The position numbers and the translations under genes are program-made. DNA of 31,558 nt from Rickettsiales bacterium (GTDB lineage: Bacteria; Pseudomonadota; Alphaproteobacteria; Rickettsiales; UBA998), in the NCBI GenBank assembly GCA_019749855.1, contig JAIEPI010000032.1, positions 1-31,558 on the forward strand, in the 5' to 3' direction. Positions within the stretch are counted from its first letter, which is position 1; each line of letters opens with the position of its first letter. Positions 8,742 through 16,787 of this stretch are shown here, piece after piece. The notes under the pieces were generated by a model. It worked only from the letters and a program-made list of their open reading frames with translations, was not told where the DNA came from and did no database searches.

Positions 8742-9794
8742 CTAACGTGATTCCATCAATGGTGTGTGTTTGGTGGAATGCTCAAGCAGCCATTCCGCCA
8801 CTTCAATGGCAGCATAGGTGAAAATGCCGGTGGCTCCGGCGCGTTTGAACGAGATCATCGCTTCCATCATGGCGCGTTTATAGTCCAGCCAGCCGAGCGT
8901 TTCTGCGGCTTTCAGCATCGCATATTCCCCACTCACCTGATAGGCAAACACCGGCACTGAGAAATGCTCCGAGACATGGCGCACCACGTCAAGGTACGGC
9001 ATGCCGGGCTTGACCATCACCATGTCAGCGCCCTCCTCGATATCGAGCGCCACCTCACGGATGGCTTCTTCCCCATTGGCCGGATTCATCTGGTAACTAT
9101 ATTTATTGCCGGTACCGAGATTGCTGGCCGAACCCACCGCATCACGGAAGGGGCCGTAAAAACTCGAGGCATATTTCGCGGCATACGCCAAAATCTGCAC
9201 CAGCGGATACCCTGCCGCGTCCAGCGCCTGACGTATCGCGCCGATGCGACCGTCCATCATATCGGAGGGTGCCACAATATCGCAACCCGCGGCCGCCAGT
9301 GACAGTGCCTGGCGAATCAGCACGTCGATGGTTTCATCATTCGCCACTTCGCTATGAATCACCAGCCCATCCTGCCCATGCGAGGTGTAGGGATCCAGCG
9401 CCACATCGCCAATGACCCCCAGATAAGGCACTTCTTTCTTGATTGCGCGAATGGCGCGGCACATCAGGTTATCCGGATGGTACGATTCCTCAGCAAGCTC
9501 CGTCTTTTTATCCTGCGTCACCACCGGAAACAGCGCCACCGCACAAATGCCCAGATGCGCGGCACGGCGGGCTTCCTTGACCAGAAGATCGACTGAGAAG
9601 CGTTGTACGCCTGGCATCGAGCCAACATCACTCACCGTATTCTCCCCCTCCTGCACGAACATCGGAAGGATGAGGTCATGCACGCTCAGGCGGTTTTCGG
9701 CCACCAGGTTGCGCGACCACGCCGATTTGCGATTCCTGCGCATGCGCACATGCGGGAACGCACCTAAATGCATCATATCGGTTGAAGACTTCAT
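8742..9794 (-). CDS. hemB: Delta-aminolevulinic acid dehydratase (porphobilinogen synthase)
   Basis: It condenses two 5-aminolevulinate molecules into porphobilinogen, the second common step of heme synthesis, in the cytoplasm. The 350-residue length is typical. The two active-site lysines are visible: Lys207 (AYAAKYASSFYGPFRD) and Lys262 (MVMVKPGMPYLD). The metal loop reads DVALDPYTSHGQDG (130-143), with Asp/Ala where zinc-dependent enzymes have the triple-Cys site. It is therefore the zinc-independent, magnesium-responsive type usual in alphaproteobacteria and pseudomonads. It is convergent with the solute-binding gene (21-bp gap) and lies 48 bp downstream of an unknown gene on the same strand, with which it may be co-transcribed. 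Confidence 0.96.
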   Translation of the reverse strand: MKSSTDMMHLGAFPHVRMRRNRKSAWSRNLVAENRLSVHDLILPMFVQEGENTVSDVGSMPGVQRFSVDLLVKEARRAAHLGICAVALFPVVTQDKKTELAEESYHPDNLMCRAIRAIKKEVPYLGVIGDVALDPYTSHGQDGLVIHSEVANDETIDVLIRQALSLAAAGCDIVAPSDMMDGRIGAIRQALDAAGYPLVQILAYAAKYASSFYGPFRDAVGSASNLGTGNKYSYQMNPANGEEAIREVALDIEEGADMVMVKPGMPYLDVVRHVSEHFSVPVFAYQVSGEYAMLKAAETLGWLDYKRAMMEAMISFKRAGATGIFTYAAIEVAEWLLEHSTKHTPLMESR

Positions 9795-9842
9795 AAGAAT
9801 TGGGCGTAATATGAAAACGTGACAAAAGCAACGGCCAAGACA

Positions 9843-11165
9843 TCAGGCCATCACGTGCCCCTGATCTTTGGCGTTCAGGCGTGCCATCAGAGCCTCGTGA
9901 TTTTTTTGCTGAAGCGGTGTTTTTTCCTTCGGAGCATTCCATTTCTTATAGAGCCCCTCAATCACATCATTGGAGGTGGACATGACAAAGAAGGTTGCCG
10001 TAGCTGCCCCCTCGATGGCGGTCTTGCCCATAAAGCTCTTTGGAGTCAGGAAATGCCCCATACTGGCGTAGGCAGCACGCTTGGTGAGCGTATAAGCGCC
10101 GATGCCCAGTGCGGTGGAAGCCACCCGCGTCATCATCAGACGTCCGAGATTGGGATCGCCCTCAAACAATTTGCGATACTGGCCAACGCCGTGTTTGGCC
10201 ATCTGATAGTCCACCTGCGTATCCAGCCCCGCGGCTTTTTCCTCTGTAACTCGCACGGCCTCTTTCTCGGGCGATACGCGGGCAACAGAGTTATGCTCGC
10301 CGTTCCATAAGCCACGACGAATCTGCGTATCCTTGAACAGCCGATCAGATAGCTCAAAGAAGCCGAGGAAGGACGCAATGAACACCGCAGCCTCACTCCA
10401 CGGCATTGATTTGGGATGCACCGTCTTGTTGAACAGTGCCTTCCAATTCTCGCGGCCAAAGGACCATCGACCACTACTCTTAAACACCGAGTCCATGCCT
10501 GGGGCAATTTTGTAGGTGCTATCACGCTTACAGTATTCTGGCATTGCGCCGACAAAGCGCCTGCCAAGCCCCAATACAATGGCACCATAAGGTGTTGAAT
10601 TCGCCTCAGCAGGAGCGATCTCACGCAAATCGGCGGCCAGATTGCTGCCGAAATGGTCCACCGCCTGACGGGTTTCCTCAGCGCTGTGTTCAGGATTAAA
10701 CAGCCGCTCCTTAGTATAACGCACCAGCTTAAGCGTTCCGCGATACAGGGCGAAACCTGTGGCGATCATGGCAATATCACGCATCGGGGAGTTGGCAAAG
10801 CGGTGCAGGCCACTCCCAAAATAGGCCTTGCGGCCACCGGTCCCTGCGCGGAAGGCATCATCAAGCGGCTTCGTCACATCGGCAATTTTTTGGAATCCCG
10901 CCCACGTGCCCACAGTGGCAAACGCATAGGGTACGGCGGCGATGCAGTTACGAATCACCTGATACGTCACGTGCCCCACTGGACGTGTCGTTGCATCACG
11001 GTGTTGATGCACCCACGCCGCAAGCCCGCTTAGCTTAGCATCGTCCTTAGAGTTCTCACGACCCGCAACCCCAGCATCCGCTTTGGAGACAAGGTTTGGC
11101 GCATCCTGCGTGGGCATCGTCTTAATTTTTTCTTGCGGATCGCTTGGGCTCATATAGTTTGGCAC
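9843..11165 (-). CDS. Unknown multi-helix membrane-associated protein A
   Basis: I do not recognise this 440-residue protein. A polar, probably disordered N-terminus (1-60) is followed by weakly hydrophobic segments around 73-90, 128-142, 258-272, 345-361 and 381-396, separated by charged stretches. The C-terminus (400-440) is polar and basic. No signal peptide, catalytic motif or known repeat is visible. The GTG at 11165 is preceded at close range by AGG; an ATG four codons later has no ribosome binding site at a usual distance. The general layout (disordered N-terminus, helix pair, charged middle, helix pair) resembles the protein at 15422-16666, including a segment ending M-x-G-H in both. 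They could be distant paralogues, but the similarity is faint. Upstream it is divergent from trpS. Confidence 0.7.
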   Translation of the reverse strand: MPNYMSPSDPQEKIKTMPTQDAPNLVSKADAGVAGRENSKDDAKLSGLAAWVHQHRDATTRPVGHVTYQVIRNCIAAVPYAFATVGTWAGFQKIADVTKPLDDAFRAGTGGRKAYFGSGLHRFANSPMRDIAMIATGFALYRGTLKLVRYTKERLFNPEHSAEETRQAVDHFGSNLAADLREIAPAEANSTPYGAIVLGLGRRFVGAMPEYCKRDSTYKIAPGMDSVFKSSGRWSFGRENWKALFNKTVHPKSMPWSEAAVFIASFLGFFELSDRLFKDTQIRRGLWNGEHNSVARVSPEKEAVRVTEEKAAGLDTQVDYQMAKHGVGQYRKLFEGDPNLGRLMMTRVASTALGIGAYTLTKRAAYASMGHFLTPKSFMGKTAIEGAATATFFVMSTSNDVIEGLYKKWNAPKEKTPLQQKNHEALMARLNAKDQGHVMA

Positions 11166-11229
11166 TGTGCCTGAAAAGAGTTCTAGTCAGGCTAATAGTA
11201 GCAAACTTATGTTATGAATTGTGTGACTA

Positions 11230-11247
11230 TATGATGAAATCATCATA
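11230..11247. promoter_or_regulatory. Inverted repeat in the divergent A / trpS intergenic region
   Basis: TATGATG-AAAT-CATCATA is a perfect 7-bp inverted repeat in the 146-bp AT-rich gap between two divergent genes. It is followed by an A-run on the plus strand, so on the minus strand it would be a hairpin preceded, not followed, by T's. That makes a regulator-binding site more likely than a terminator. No matching -35/-10 pair is convincing nearby. Confidence 0.3.
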
Positions 11248-11311
11248 AAAAAGATAAACAAATGAATATGTTGCACTGCAAAATATCACGCATGAATGAA
11301 ACGAGTTTGTC

Positions 11312-12304
11312 ATGAATAATCAGCGGGTTTTCTCCGGCATTCAACCCACCGGCATCCCTCATCTGGGAAATTACCTCGGTGCAATACGTCATTGGGTTGG
11401 CTTGCAGGAGAGCATGTCGTGCCTTTACTGTGTGGTGGATTTGCACGCCATCACGGTGGCGCGCCCTGCGGCGCAACTGCGTCAGGATACACGAGAGATG
11501 GCAGCGGCGCTCATTGCCTGCGGGATTGATCCACAAAAAAGCATCATTTTCAATCAGTCGGCGGTGATCGGCCATACAGAGCTTGGCTGGATTTTGGGCT
11601 GCCACACGCCGCTTGGCTGGCTCAACCGCATGACACAATTTAAAGATAAGGCAGGCAAAGACAAAGAGCGCGCTTCGCTCGGCTTGTATGGCTATCCGGT
11701 GTTGCAGGCGGCGGATATTCTTTTATACAAAGCTACCCATGTACCGGTGGGTGAAGATCAGAAACAGCATCTCGAGCTATCGCGTGATATTGCGGGTGCC
11801 TTCAACCGTTCGGTAGGTGAGGAGTTTTTCCCACTGCCTGAGCCGATGATTATGGGTGAAGCGGCGCGCGTGATGAACCTGCGTGATGGCAAACGTAAAA
11901 TGAGCAAATCGGATGAATCCGATATGACACGCATTAATCTGAGCGACAGCGACGAGACCATCCGCCAGAAGCTGCGCAAAGCGAAGTCCGATATGCTGGA
12001 AGGCATCAGCTGGGATCCGGAGAACCGCCCAGAAGCCGCTAATTTCATCAGTATTTATGCCGCTATCACGGGTCAAACGACAGAGCAGGCCACCGCTGAG
12101 AGTGCCTCACTCAATTTTTCCAGCTTCAAAGAGCGCCTGAGCGATGCGTTGATTGCGCATCTTGCCCCGATTCGTATACGTCTGGAGGCGTTGCTGGCCG
12201 CACCTGACACACTGGATAAAATCCTTGCCACAGGCGCAGAACGTGCGGCAGCCATCGCCACGCCTCATCTCTCCGAAATCAAGCGGTTGGCAGGTTTTTT
12301 GTGA
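11312..12304 (+). CDS. trpS: Tryptophanyl-tRNA synthetase
   Basis: This class I aminoacyl-tRNA synthetase charges tRNA-Trp using ATP. The 330-residue length is normal. The HIGH-type signature is PHLGNY (16-21) following the family's FSGIQPTG opening, and the KMSKS loop is exact at 196-200 (GKRKMSKSDESD). Also visible is the tryptophan/ATP pocket segment YPVLQAADILLYKATHVPVGEDQKQH, with the conserved D-x-x-L-Y and G-E-D-Q residues (middle of protein). The ribosome binding site is weak. The next gene starts 30 bp downstream on the same strand and is probably co-transcribed. Confidence 0.97.
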   Translation: MNNQRVFSGIQPTGIPHLGNYLGAIRHWVGLQESMSCLYCVVDLHAITVARPAAQLRQDTREMAAALIACGIDPQKSIIFNQSAVIGHTELGWILGCHTPLGWLNRMTQFKDKAGKDKERASLGLYGYPVLQAADILLYKATHVPVGEDQKQHLELSRDIAGAFNRSVGEEFFPLPEPMIMGEAARVMNLRDGKRKMSKSDESDMTRINLSDSDETIRQKLRKAKSDMLEGISWDPENRPEAANFISIYAAITGQTTEQATAESASLNFSSFKERLSDALIAHLAPIRIRLEALLAAPDTLDKILATGAERAAAIATPHLSEIKRLAGFL

Positions 12305-12334
12305 GAATAACATGCAGTTGAGGAAGCACACAGC

Positions 12335-13048
12335 ATGGTAGGACTGCAAATCTTTCTGTTGGTGGCGGCCCTTTATTTTTTTCGTAAAGTGATATGGAAA
12401 ATCATCTGGCACACAGTACGTTTTTTTCTATGGCGCCCCAAAGCGCTGATGGTGCTGCTGGTGGCCTTTTTATGTTGGAACACCTATGGAATCTGGAATG
12501 CCCCTGATGCGCCAGATATGGTGCCCCCGCCGCCGCCTGCACCAGAGAATATCATGCCTGAGCCACAGCCGAAATCCGCGCAGGCGCGCCGCCGCGCCTC
12601 CCTGAGTCCACTTAGTTATCCCTCTGAATTACCTCCATTGCCAAGCAAGCCATCCAATGGCAACAGCCGTTTTGCCGCAGATTTATTATCCAAAATGGGG
12701 CATAATGAGCTGCAATGGTATTCACGCGTATTTTATCATGCCCTGCAAACGCTGCCTGCCGGTGAAACGCATCAATGGCTCTATGCGTTTCGTGACCAAC
12801 AAATGTTTGGCACCATAACCCCAGGTGCCATAGAAAAAGAAGAAAGCGGCATCGTCTGCCGCACGTTTGCCGAGCTTTTGGTCGTCAACAAACAGGCACA
12901 ACGCCTCAATGGGGTTGCGTGTCAGCGCGTGGGGGGTGGCTGGTGCAAATTACGCGCTGGAAGCGTGCACACATGCGAAATTAGTACACCGAGCGGCATC
13001 GGCGGCTGGTGGTATGGTATCAAGCGGAGTTTGCGCGGCCTGTTCTAA
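12335..13048 (+). CDS. Membrane-anchored protein with 17-kDa surface-antigen-like C-terminal domain
   Basis: The 237-residue protein begins with hydrophobic segments (about 3-30 and 36-50, separated by basic residues) that should anchor it in the membrane. A Pro-rich linker (53-105, including PPPPPAP) follows. Residues 112-206 fit the pattern of the Rickettsia 17-kDa surface antigen / RT0821-Lpp0805 family: an A-L-x(4)-G stretch, an aromatic strand, FGTITPG, then GIVCRTF...VNKQAQRLNGVACQRVGGGW, matching the family's C-R-x-[FY]...G-x-A-C-R-x-x-x-G-x-W signature. Those relatives are mostly outer-membrane lipoproteins; this one has no lipobox and uses transmembrane anchoring instead. GAGGAA about ten bases upstream supports the ATG. 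The function of the domain is unknown. Confidence 0.75.
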   Translation: MVGLQIFLLVAALYFFRKVIWKIIWHTVRFFLWRPKALMVLLVAFLCWNTYGIWNAPDAPDMVPPPPPAPENIMPEPQPKSAQARRRASLSPLSYPSELPPLPSKPSNGNSRFAADLLSKMGHNELQWYSRVFYHALQTLPAGETHQWLYAFRDQQMFGTITPGAIEKEESGIVCRTFAELLVVNKQAQRLNGVACQRVGGGWCKLRAGSVHTCEISTPSGIGGWWYGIKRSLRGLF

Positions 13049-13166
13049 TGAGTAAAATGTACGATTTTCCTTGAAAAGTCTGGATTTCCTATGGATGAGG
13101 TGCTACACCGCACCTCCATAATGAGTATCAAAATTCAATAGTATTAAAAAACTTTAGAGTTTGGCC

Positions 13167-13194
13167 CTTGAAACTCGTACTAAGCACCCTACAT
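13167..13194 (+). promoter_or_regulatory. Heat-shock sigma factor (RpoH/sigma-32) promoter for groES-groEL
   Basis: CTTGAAA (13167-13173) is followed after 13 bases by CCCTACAT (13187-13194), a close match to the RpoH consensus CTTGAAA-N(11-16)-CCCCATnT. It is placed about 70 bp before the groES ATG in a 214-bp intergenic region. A weaker second candidate, CTTGAAA (13070-13076) with CCTATGGAT (13088-13096), lies upstream. No CIRCE element (TTAGCACTC-N9-GAGTGCTAA) is present, so HrcA control is not indicated. The remaining intergenic DNA shows nothing else I can name. Confidence 0.75.
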
Positions 13195-13262
13195 TCACCT
13201 GCAATGCTTGAGCAGAGCAGGTTTTAACAACTCAAAACCCTAAGTCTTTAAGGAGCATAATT

Positions 13263-13577
13263 ATGAATCTTCAACCATTACATGACCGAGTTCTGGTGCG
13301 CCGCATCGAACAGGAAGATAAAACTGCTGGCGGTATTATCATTCCCGATAGCGCGAAAGAGAAGCCACAACAAGGTGAAGTTCTTGCTGTTGGCCCAGGT
13401 GGTCGTGACGATGCAGGTAAAACCATTCCCATGAATGTGAAGGCTGGCGATGTCATCCTGTTCGGCAAATGGTCCGGCACGGAAGTGAAACTGGAAGGCG
13501 AAGAGCTACTGGTGATGAAAGAGTCCGACATTATCGGGATTCTTACCGGTGCTAAAGCTGGAAAAAAAGCTGCATAA
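13263..13577 (+). CDS. groES: Co-chaperonin GroES
   Basis: This 104-residue protein forms the heptameric lid of the GroEL folding chamber. The N-terminus NLQPLHDRVLVRRIEQEDKT and the mobile loop region (TAGGIIIPDSAKEKPQQG, residues 21-38, with the GGIII contact) are canonical, as are GEVLAVGPG and the closing VMKESDIIGIL. A strong AAGGAG lies seven bases before the ATG. It is the first gene of a two-gene groESL operon, with groEL 34 bp downstream, behind the RpoH-type promoter. Confidence 0.98.
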   Translation: MNLQPLHDRVLVRRIEQEDKTAGGIIIPDSAKEKPQQGEVLAVGPGGRDDAGKTIPMNVKAGDVILFGKWSGTEVKLEGEELLVMKESDIIGILTGAKAGKKAA

Positions 13578-13611
13578 TTAATAACTTATAATTGTTTTAG
13601 GAGAGATAAAC

Positions 13612-15267
13612 ATGGCTGCTAAAGAACTGAAATTCGGTACCGAAGCCCGCGAACAGATCCTCATTGGTGTTGAGAAGCTGGCAAATGCCGTTAAAGTGAC
13701 ACTGGGACCCAAAGGTCGCAATGTTGTGCTGGAAAAATCATTCGGTGCACCACGCATCACCAAAGACGGTGTCAGCGTTGCTAAAGAAATTACCCTTCCC
13801 AACAAGTTCCAGAACATGGGCGCTCAAATGCTGCGTGAAGTCGCTAGCAAAACCAACGACAAAGCCGGTGATGGTACCACCACCGCGACTGTATTGGCAC
13901 ATGCCATCGTCAAAGAAGGTGCGAAAGCCGTGGCTGCTGGCCTCAATCCAATGGATTTGAAGCGTGGCATTGATATGGCGGTGGAAGCGGTTGTCGCTGA
14001 AATCAAAAAGAAATCCACCATGATTGGCAATTCCAAAGAGAAAATTGCGCAAGTGGGCACCATTTCGGCGAATGGCGATAAGGAAATTGGCAATAAACTG
14101 GCTGAAGCCATGGAGCGCGTTGGCAAGGAAGGCGTCATCACTGTTGAAGAAGCCAAAGGTCTTGAGTTTGAGATTGATGTCGTCGAAGGCATGATGTTCG
14201 ATCGTGGCTATCTCTCCCCGTATTTTATCACCAATAGTGAGAAAATGGTGGTGGAGATGGAAAACCCAGTGATTCTCATGTTTGAGAAAAAACTCTCCGG
14301 TCTTCAGCCTATGTTGCCGCTGCTTGAAGCAGTCGTTCAGTCTGGTCGTCCGTTGCTCATTATTGCTGAGGACGTTGAAGGCGAAGCACTGGCGACTCTG
14401 GTGGTCAACAAACTGCGCGGTGGCCTGAAGGTTGCAGCGGTGAAAGCCCCAGGCTTCGGTGATCGTCGTAAAGCGATGCTGGACGATCTCGCGATCCTGA
14501 CTGCCGGTCAGGTCATCAGCGAAGACCTCGGTATCAAGCTTGAGAATGTCGGCATCGACATGCTGGGTCGCGCAAAACGCGTGGTTATCACCAAAGAAGA
14601 CACCACGATCGTCGATGGTGCTGGCAAAAAAGAGGAAATCGAGAATCGTTGCAAGCAGTTGCGCGCACAGATCGATGACACTTCCTCTGACTATGACCGT
14701 GAAAAACTGCAAGAGCGTTTGGCAAAACTCTCTGGCGGCGTCGCGGTTCTTAAAGTCGGTGGCTCAACGGAAATCGAAGTGAAAGAGCGCAAAGACCGCG
14801 TTGACGATGCACTGCACGCAACCCGTGCGGCTGTTGAGGAGGGTATTGTGCCTGGCGGTGGTGCCACGTTGCTTTACGCTTCACGCGTGCTCGATGGTTT
14901 AAAGCCTGAGAATGAAGACCAAAAAGCCGGTGTCAACATTGTGCGTCGTGCGCTGCAATCACCGATCCGTCAGATCGTGGAGAATGCCGGCCTTGATGGC
15001 GCAGTAGTGGCTGGTAAGCTTCTGGAAAGCAAAGATACCAACTATGGTTTCGATGCGCAAAATCTGGAATATGTCAACCTGATGGATGTGGGTATCATTG
15101 ATCCGGCGAAGGTCGTTCGCACGGCTCTGCAGGATGCGGCATCGGTGGCTGGCTTGCTGATTACCACCGAAGCCTTGGTAGCTGACCGTCAAGATGACTC
15201 AAAGCCCGCGGCGATGGGTGGCGGTGGCATGGGCGGTATGGGTGGCATGGGTGATATGGACTTCTAA
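13612..15267 (+). CDS. groEL: Chaperonin GroEL (Hsp60)
   Basis: The ATP-driven tetradecameric chaperonin folds cytosolic proteins with GroES. Its 551 residues are full length. Visible landmarks are the nucleotide-binding TLGPKGRNVVLEKSFG near 30-45, GDGTTTATVLA (about 86-96), the intermediate-domain/ATP segment and the helical apical region, GGVAVLKVGGSTEIEVKE (about 375-392) and the GIVPGGGATLL stretch. The C-terminus is the Gly-Met-rich tail GGGGMGGMGGMGDMDF that lines the cavity floor. GGAGAG precedes the ATG. The operon ends at a strong intrinsic terminator 27 bp downstream. A single groEL copy is seen here. Confidence 0.99.
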   Translation: MAAKELKFGTEAREQILIGVEKLANAVKVTLGPKGRNVVLEKSFGAPRITKDGVSVAKEITLPNKFQNMGAQMLREVASKTNDKAGDGTTTATVLAHAIVKEGAKAVAAGLNPMDLKRGIDMAVEAVVAEIKKKSTMIGNSKEKIAQVGTISANGDKEIGNKLAEAMERVGKEGVITVEEAKGLEFEIDVVEGMMFDRGYLSPYFITNSEKMVVEMENPVILMFEKKLSGLQPMLPLLEAVVQSGRPLLIIAEDVEGEALATLVVNKLRGGLKVAAVKAPGFGDRRKAMLDDLAILTAGQVISEDLGIKLENVGIDMLGRAKRVVITKEDTTIVDGAGKKEEIENRCKQLRAQIDDTSSDYDREKLQERLAKLSGGVAVLKVGGSTEIEVKERKDRVDDALHATRAAVEEGIVPGGGATLLYASRVLDGLKPENEDQKAGVNIVRRALQSPIRQIVENAGLDGAVVAGKLLESKDTNYGFDAQNLEYVNLMDVGIIDPAKVVRTALQDAASVAGLLITTEALVADRQDDSKPAAMGGGGMGGMGGMGDMDF

Positions 15268-15293
15268 TCACCTGAATCCAAGCTATGTTTTTT

Positions 15294-15325
15294 AAAAGGC
15301 CGGAGATTTTCTCCGGCCTTTTTTT
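15294..15325 (+). terminator. Rho-independent terminator after groEL
   Basis: A 12-bp stem, AAAGGCCGGAGA (15295-15306) paired with TCTCCGGCCTTT (15310-15321), encloses a TTT loop and is followed by a run of T's to 15325. It is GC-rich at its core and ends the groESL operon 27 bp past the stop codon. The symmetric A-run upstream means it might also act in reverse, but no minus-strand gene ends here. Confidence 0.93.
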
Positions 15326-15356
15326 AATGCTTTGTTAACCTCAGCGTCATCGAATC

Positions 15357-15384
15357 TTCACACTGGAAAAAGCGCAGATATGCT
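15357..15384 (+). promoter_or_regulatory. Possible sigma-70 promoter for unknown protein B
   Basis: TTCACA (15357-15362), 16 bases, then TATGCT (15379-15384) fit the vegetative promoter pattern with one and two mismatches. The pair lies directly after the groESL terminator and about 37 bp before the GTG start of the next gene, which therefore appears to be transcribed separately from groESL. Confidence 0.4.
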
Positions 15385-15421
15385 ACATTTACACTGTGTC
15401 TAATTTTGCCCAGAAATAGCC

Positions 15422-16666
15422 GTGTCCAACCCAGAAAATATGAATTCTCCACCTATCGTGCCTTCCAGTGATCAGGAAGCTGGCAGCGCAGAAACAACAG
15501 CAACCACGAAGCCAATAAGTGAAAGCACCTTAAGTCACGATCGCGCACAGGATATCGCCGCGCCAAAACACCCTTCTTCTGCTTCTACCGGCGACCGTCA
15601 ATCAGCTGACAACAACGTGGCACCGGTTCTGCTGCACCGTAAAGACATCCCCGCCACTCGCGGTGAGAAAATCTTTAACTGGGCGGTGTATGGTGGCATA
15701 GGCTGGCTAGCAAATGCTGCGATTTCCGTAGGTATTGCTTATGGACTCAAGCATGGCAACAAAGGGAATCCACTCAATGTGTACACCAACACCGAAAAAA
15801 AGGTGGCGGGATTCTTCGAAAAAACCTCTCGTTCCATGACGCCCGAAAAGGCGACTCAGCAGTCCAAGTTCTGGACCGGTGTACTGGCTCTGATGCCCGG
15901 GGGCTTCCTGCTGATGGCACCGGTGAAGTGGGCCGAAGATAAAAAGCCTGACATTGTGAAATTCCTGAACAAAAAATTCGGCTCAGGCTTGCAAACTCCT
16001 GAGATCAGCGAGCTTTCAGAAAAAAAAGTTGAACAGGAACCTCAACAGACCTGGGGCACGGTGCTTGGCTCGCGCATGTTAGGGCTTGCCATGGTCCTCT
16101 CGCTGGCCAGCGTCCCCGTCGCCTCACGTTTTATTGCAAAAATGACAGGCCATGCGGCGGCCGGAGTGACGAAGCTCGCGGCAAAAATGAAGCCCTCGCT
16201 GGCGCCGCATAACGTTCCATTGAAGCAAACCACCGCATTTCGCTTAGCGGACATGGGTTTTTCCGATATAGGCTGGAGCGCGTTTGTCGCTGGGATGCTC
16301 TTTGTTTTCACCCGTATCGGTGCCGCGCTGTTTGGTAAAAAAGCAGAAACAGCCTCGGAGCCTATTTCCACGGAAGATTCCCTACAAAAAGTGCGTCAGG
16401 AAGTGTGCCCTGCCCCTGAAGCAGGCATGCCAACAGCCGCGCCGACTCTGAAGACTTCTCCGCACACCACCGTGCAAACACCCATCTATGATGGGCCAGG
16501 CCTCGGCCCGCTGGATGAGCGCACACTTGACGAGCGCAAAACAGATGAACGGACTTTGGAAAACCCCGCTGTCAACCGCGCCACGCGCGAGTTCGCCCCC
16601 AGCGCAAGTTACCGCGAAGCCGCGAAAATCATGCATGAAGGCATGGGCGAACCGACGCGCGCCTGA
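15422..16666 (+). CDS. Unknown multi-helix membrane protein B
   Basis: I do not recognise this 414-residue protein. Residues 1-75 are Ser/Thr/Ala/Pro-rich and look disordered. Four hydrophobic segments lie at about 88-109, 151-167, 214-236 and 284-304, with charged cytoplasm-type loops between them. The C-terminal 110 residues are polar. They include a small tandem motif, LDERTLDERKTDERTLEN (364-381), in which D-E-R recurs three times at 5-6-residue spacing. No signal peptide or enzymatic motif is visible. The start is a GTG at 15422, with an ATG six codons in; neither has a clear ribosome binding site. It lies between groEL and a degenerate sensor kinase on the same strand. Its layout resembles the unknown protein at 9843-11165. 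Confidence 0.72.
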   Translation: MSNPENMNSPPIVPSSDQEAGSAETTATTKPISESTLSHDRAQDIAAPKHPSSASTGDRQSADNNVAPVLLHRKDIPATRGEKIFNWAVYGGIGWLANAAISVGIAYGLKHGNKGNPLNVYTNTEKKVAGFFEKTSRSMTPEKATQQSKFWTGVLALMPGGFLLMAPVKWAEDKKPDIVKFLNKKFGSGLQTPEISELSEKKVEQEPQQTWGTVLGSRMLGLAMVLSLASVPVASRFIAKMTGHAAAGVTKLAAKMKPSLAPHNVPLKQTTAFRLADMGFSDIGWSAFVAGMLFVFTRIGAALFGKKAETASEPISTEDSLQKVRQEVCPAPEAGMPTAAPTLKTSPHTTVQTPIYDGPGLGPLDERTLDERKTDERTLENPAVNRATREFAPSASYREAAKIMHEGMGEPTRA

Positions 16667-16726
16667 GGTTTTTCTCTCACAGATTAAGCATTTTTCAATC
16701 TTCATCCGTTAAAAGCGGAGGATCAT

Positions 16727-16756
16727 TTGTATAAACGCGGCCTATCACCTTATAAT
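16727..16756 (+). promoter_or_regulatory. Sigma-70-type promoter for the sensor-like gene
   Basis: TTGTAT (16727-16732) and a perfect TATAAT (16751-16756) are separated by 18 bases, and the ATG of the next gene follows 31 bases later. The -35 matches the consensus at four of six positions. This suggests the sensor-like gene is transcribed on its own rather than from the upstream gene. Confidence 0.5.
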
Positions 16757-16787
16757 GAATTTTTATATTCACTGCTTGTCCTGACGC

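Noticed and set aside
11230..11247. Terminator upstream of trpS
   Set aside because: The hairpin is AT-rich, lies between divergent gene starts and has A's rather than T's after it on the plus strand.
13049..13262. CIRCE operator before groES
   Set aside because: TTAGCACTC/GAGTGCTAA or a close variant was looked for and not found; only the partial stretch CTCGTACTAAG resembles one arm.
13738..14712. Long open frame (324 codons) antisense to groEL
   Set aside because: It lies wholly within an unmistakable groEL on the other strand, its composition (His/Phe-rich) is typical of an antisense shadow, and it has no ribosome binding site or motif.
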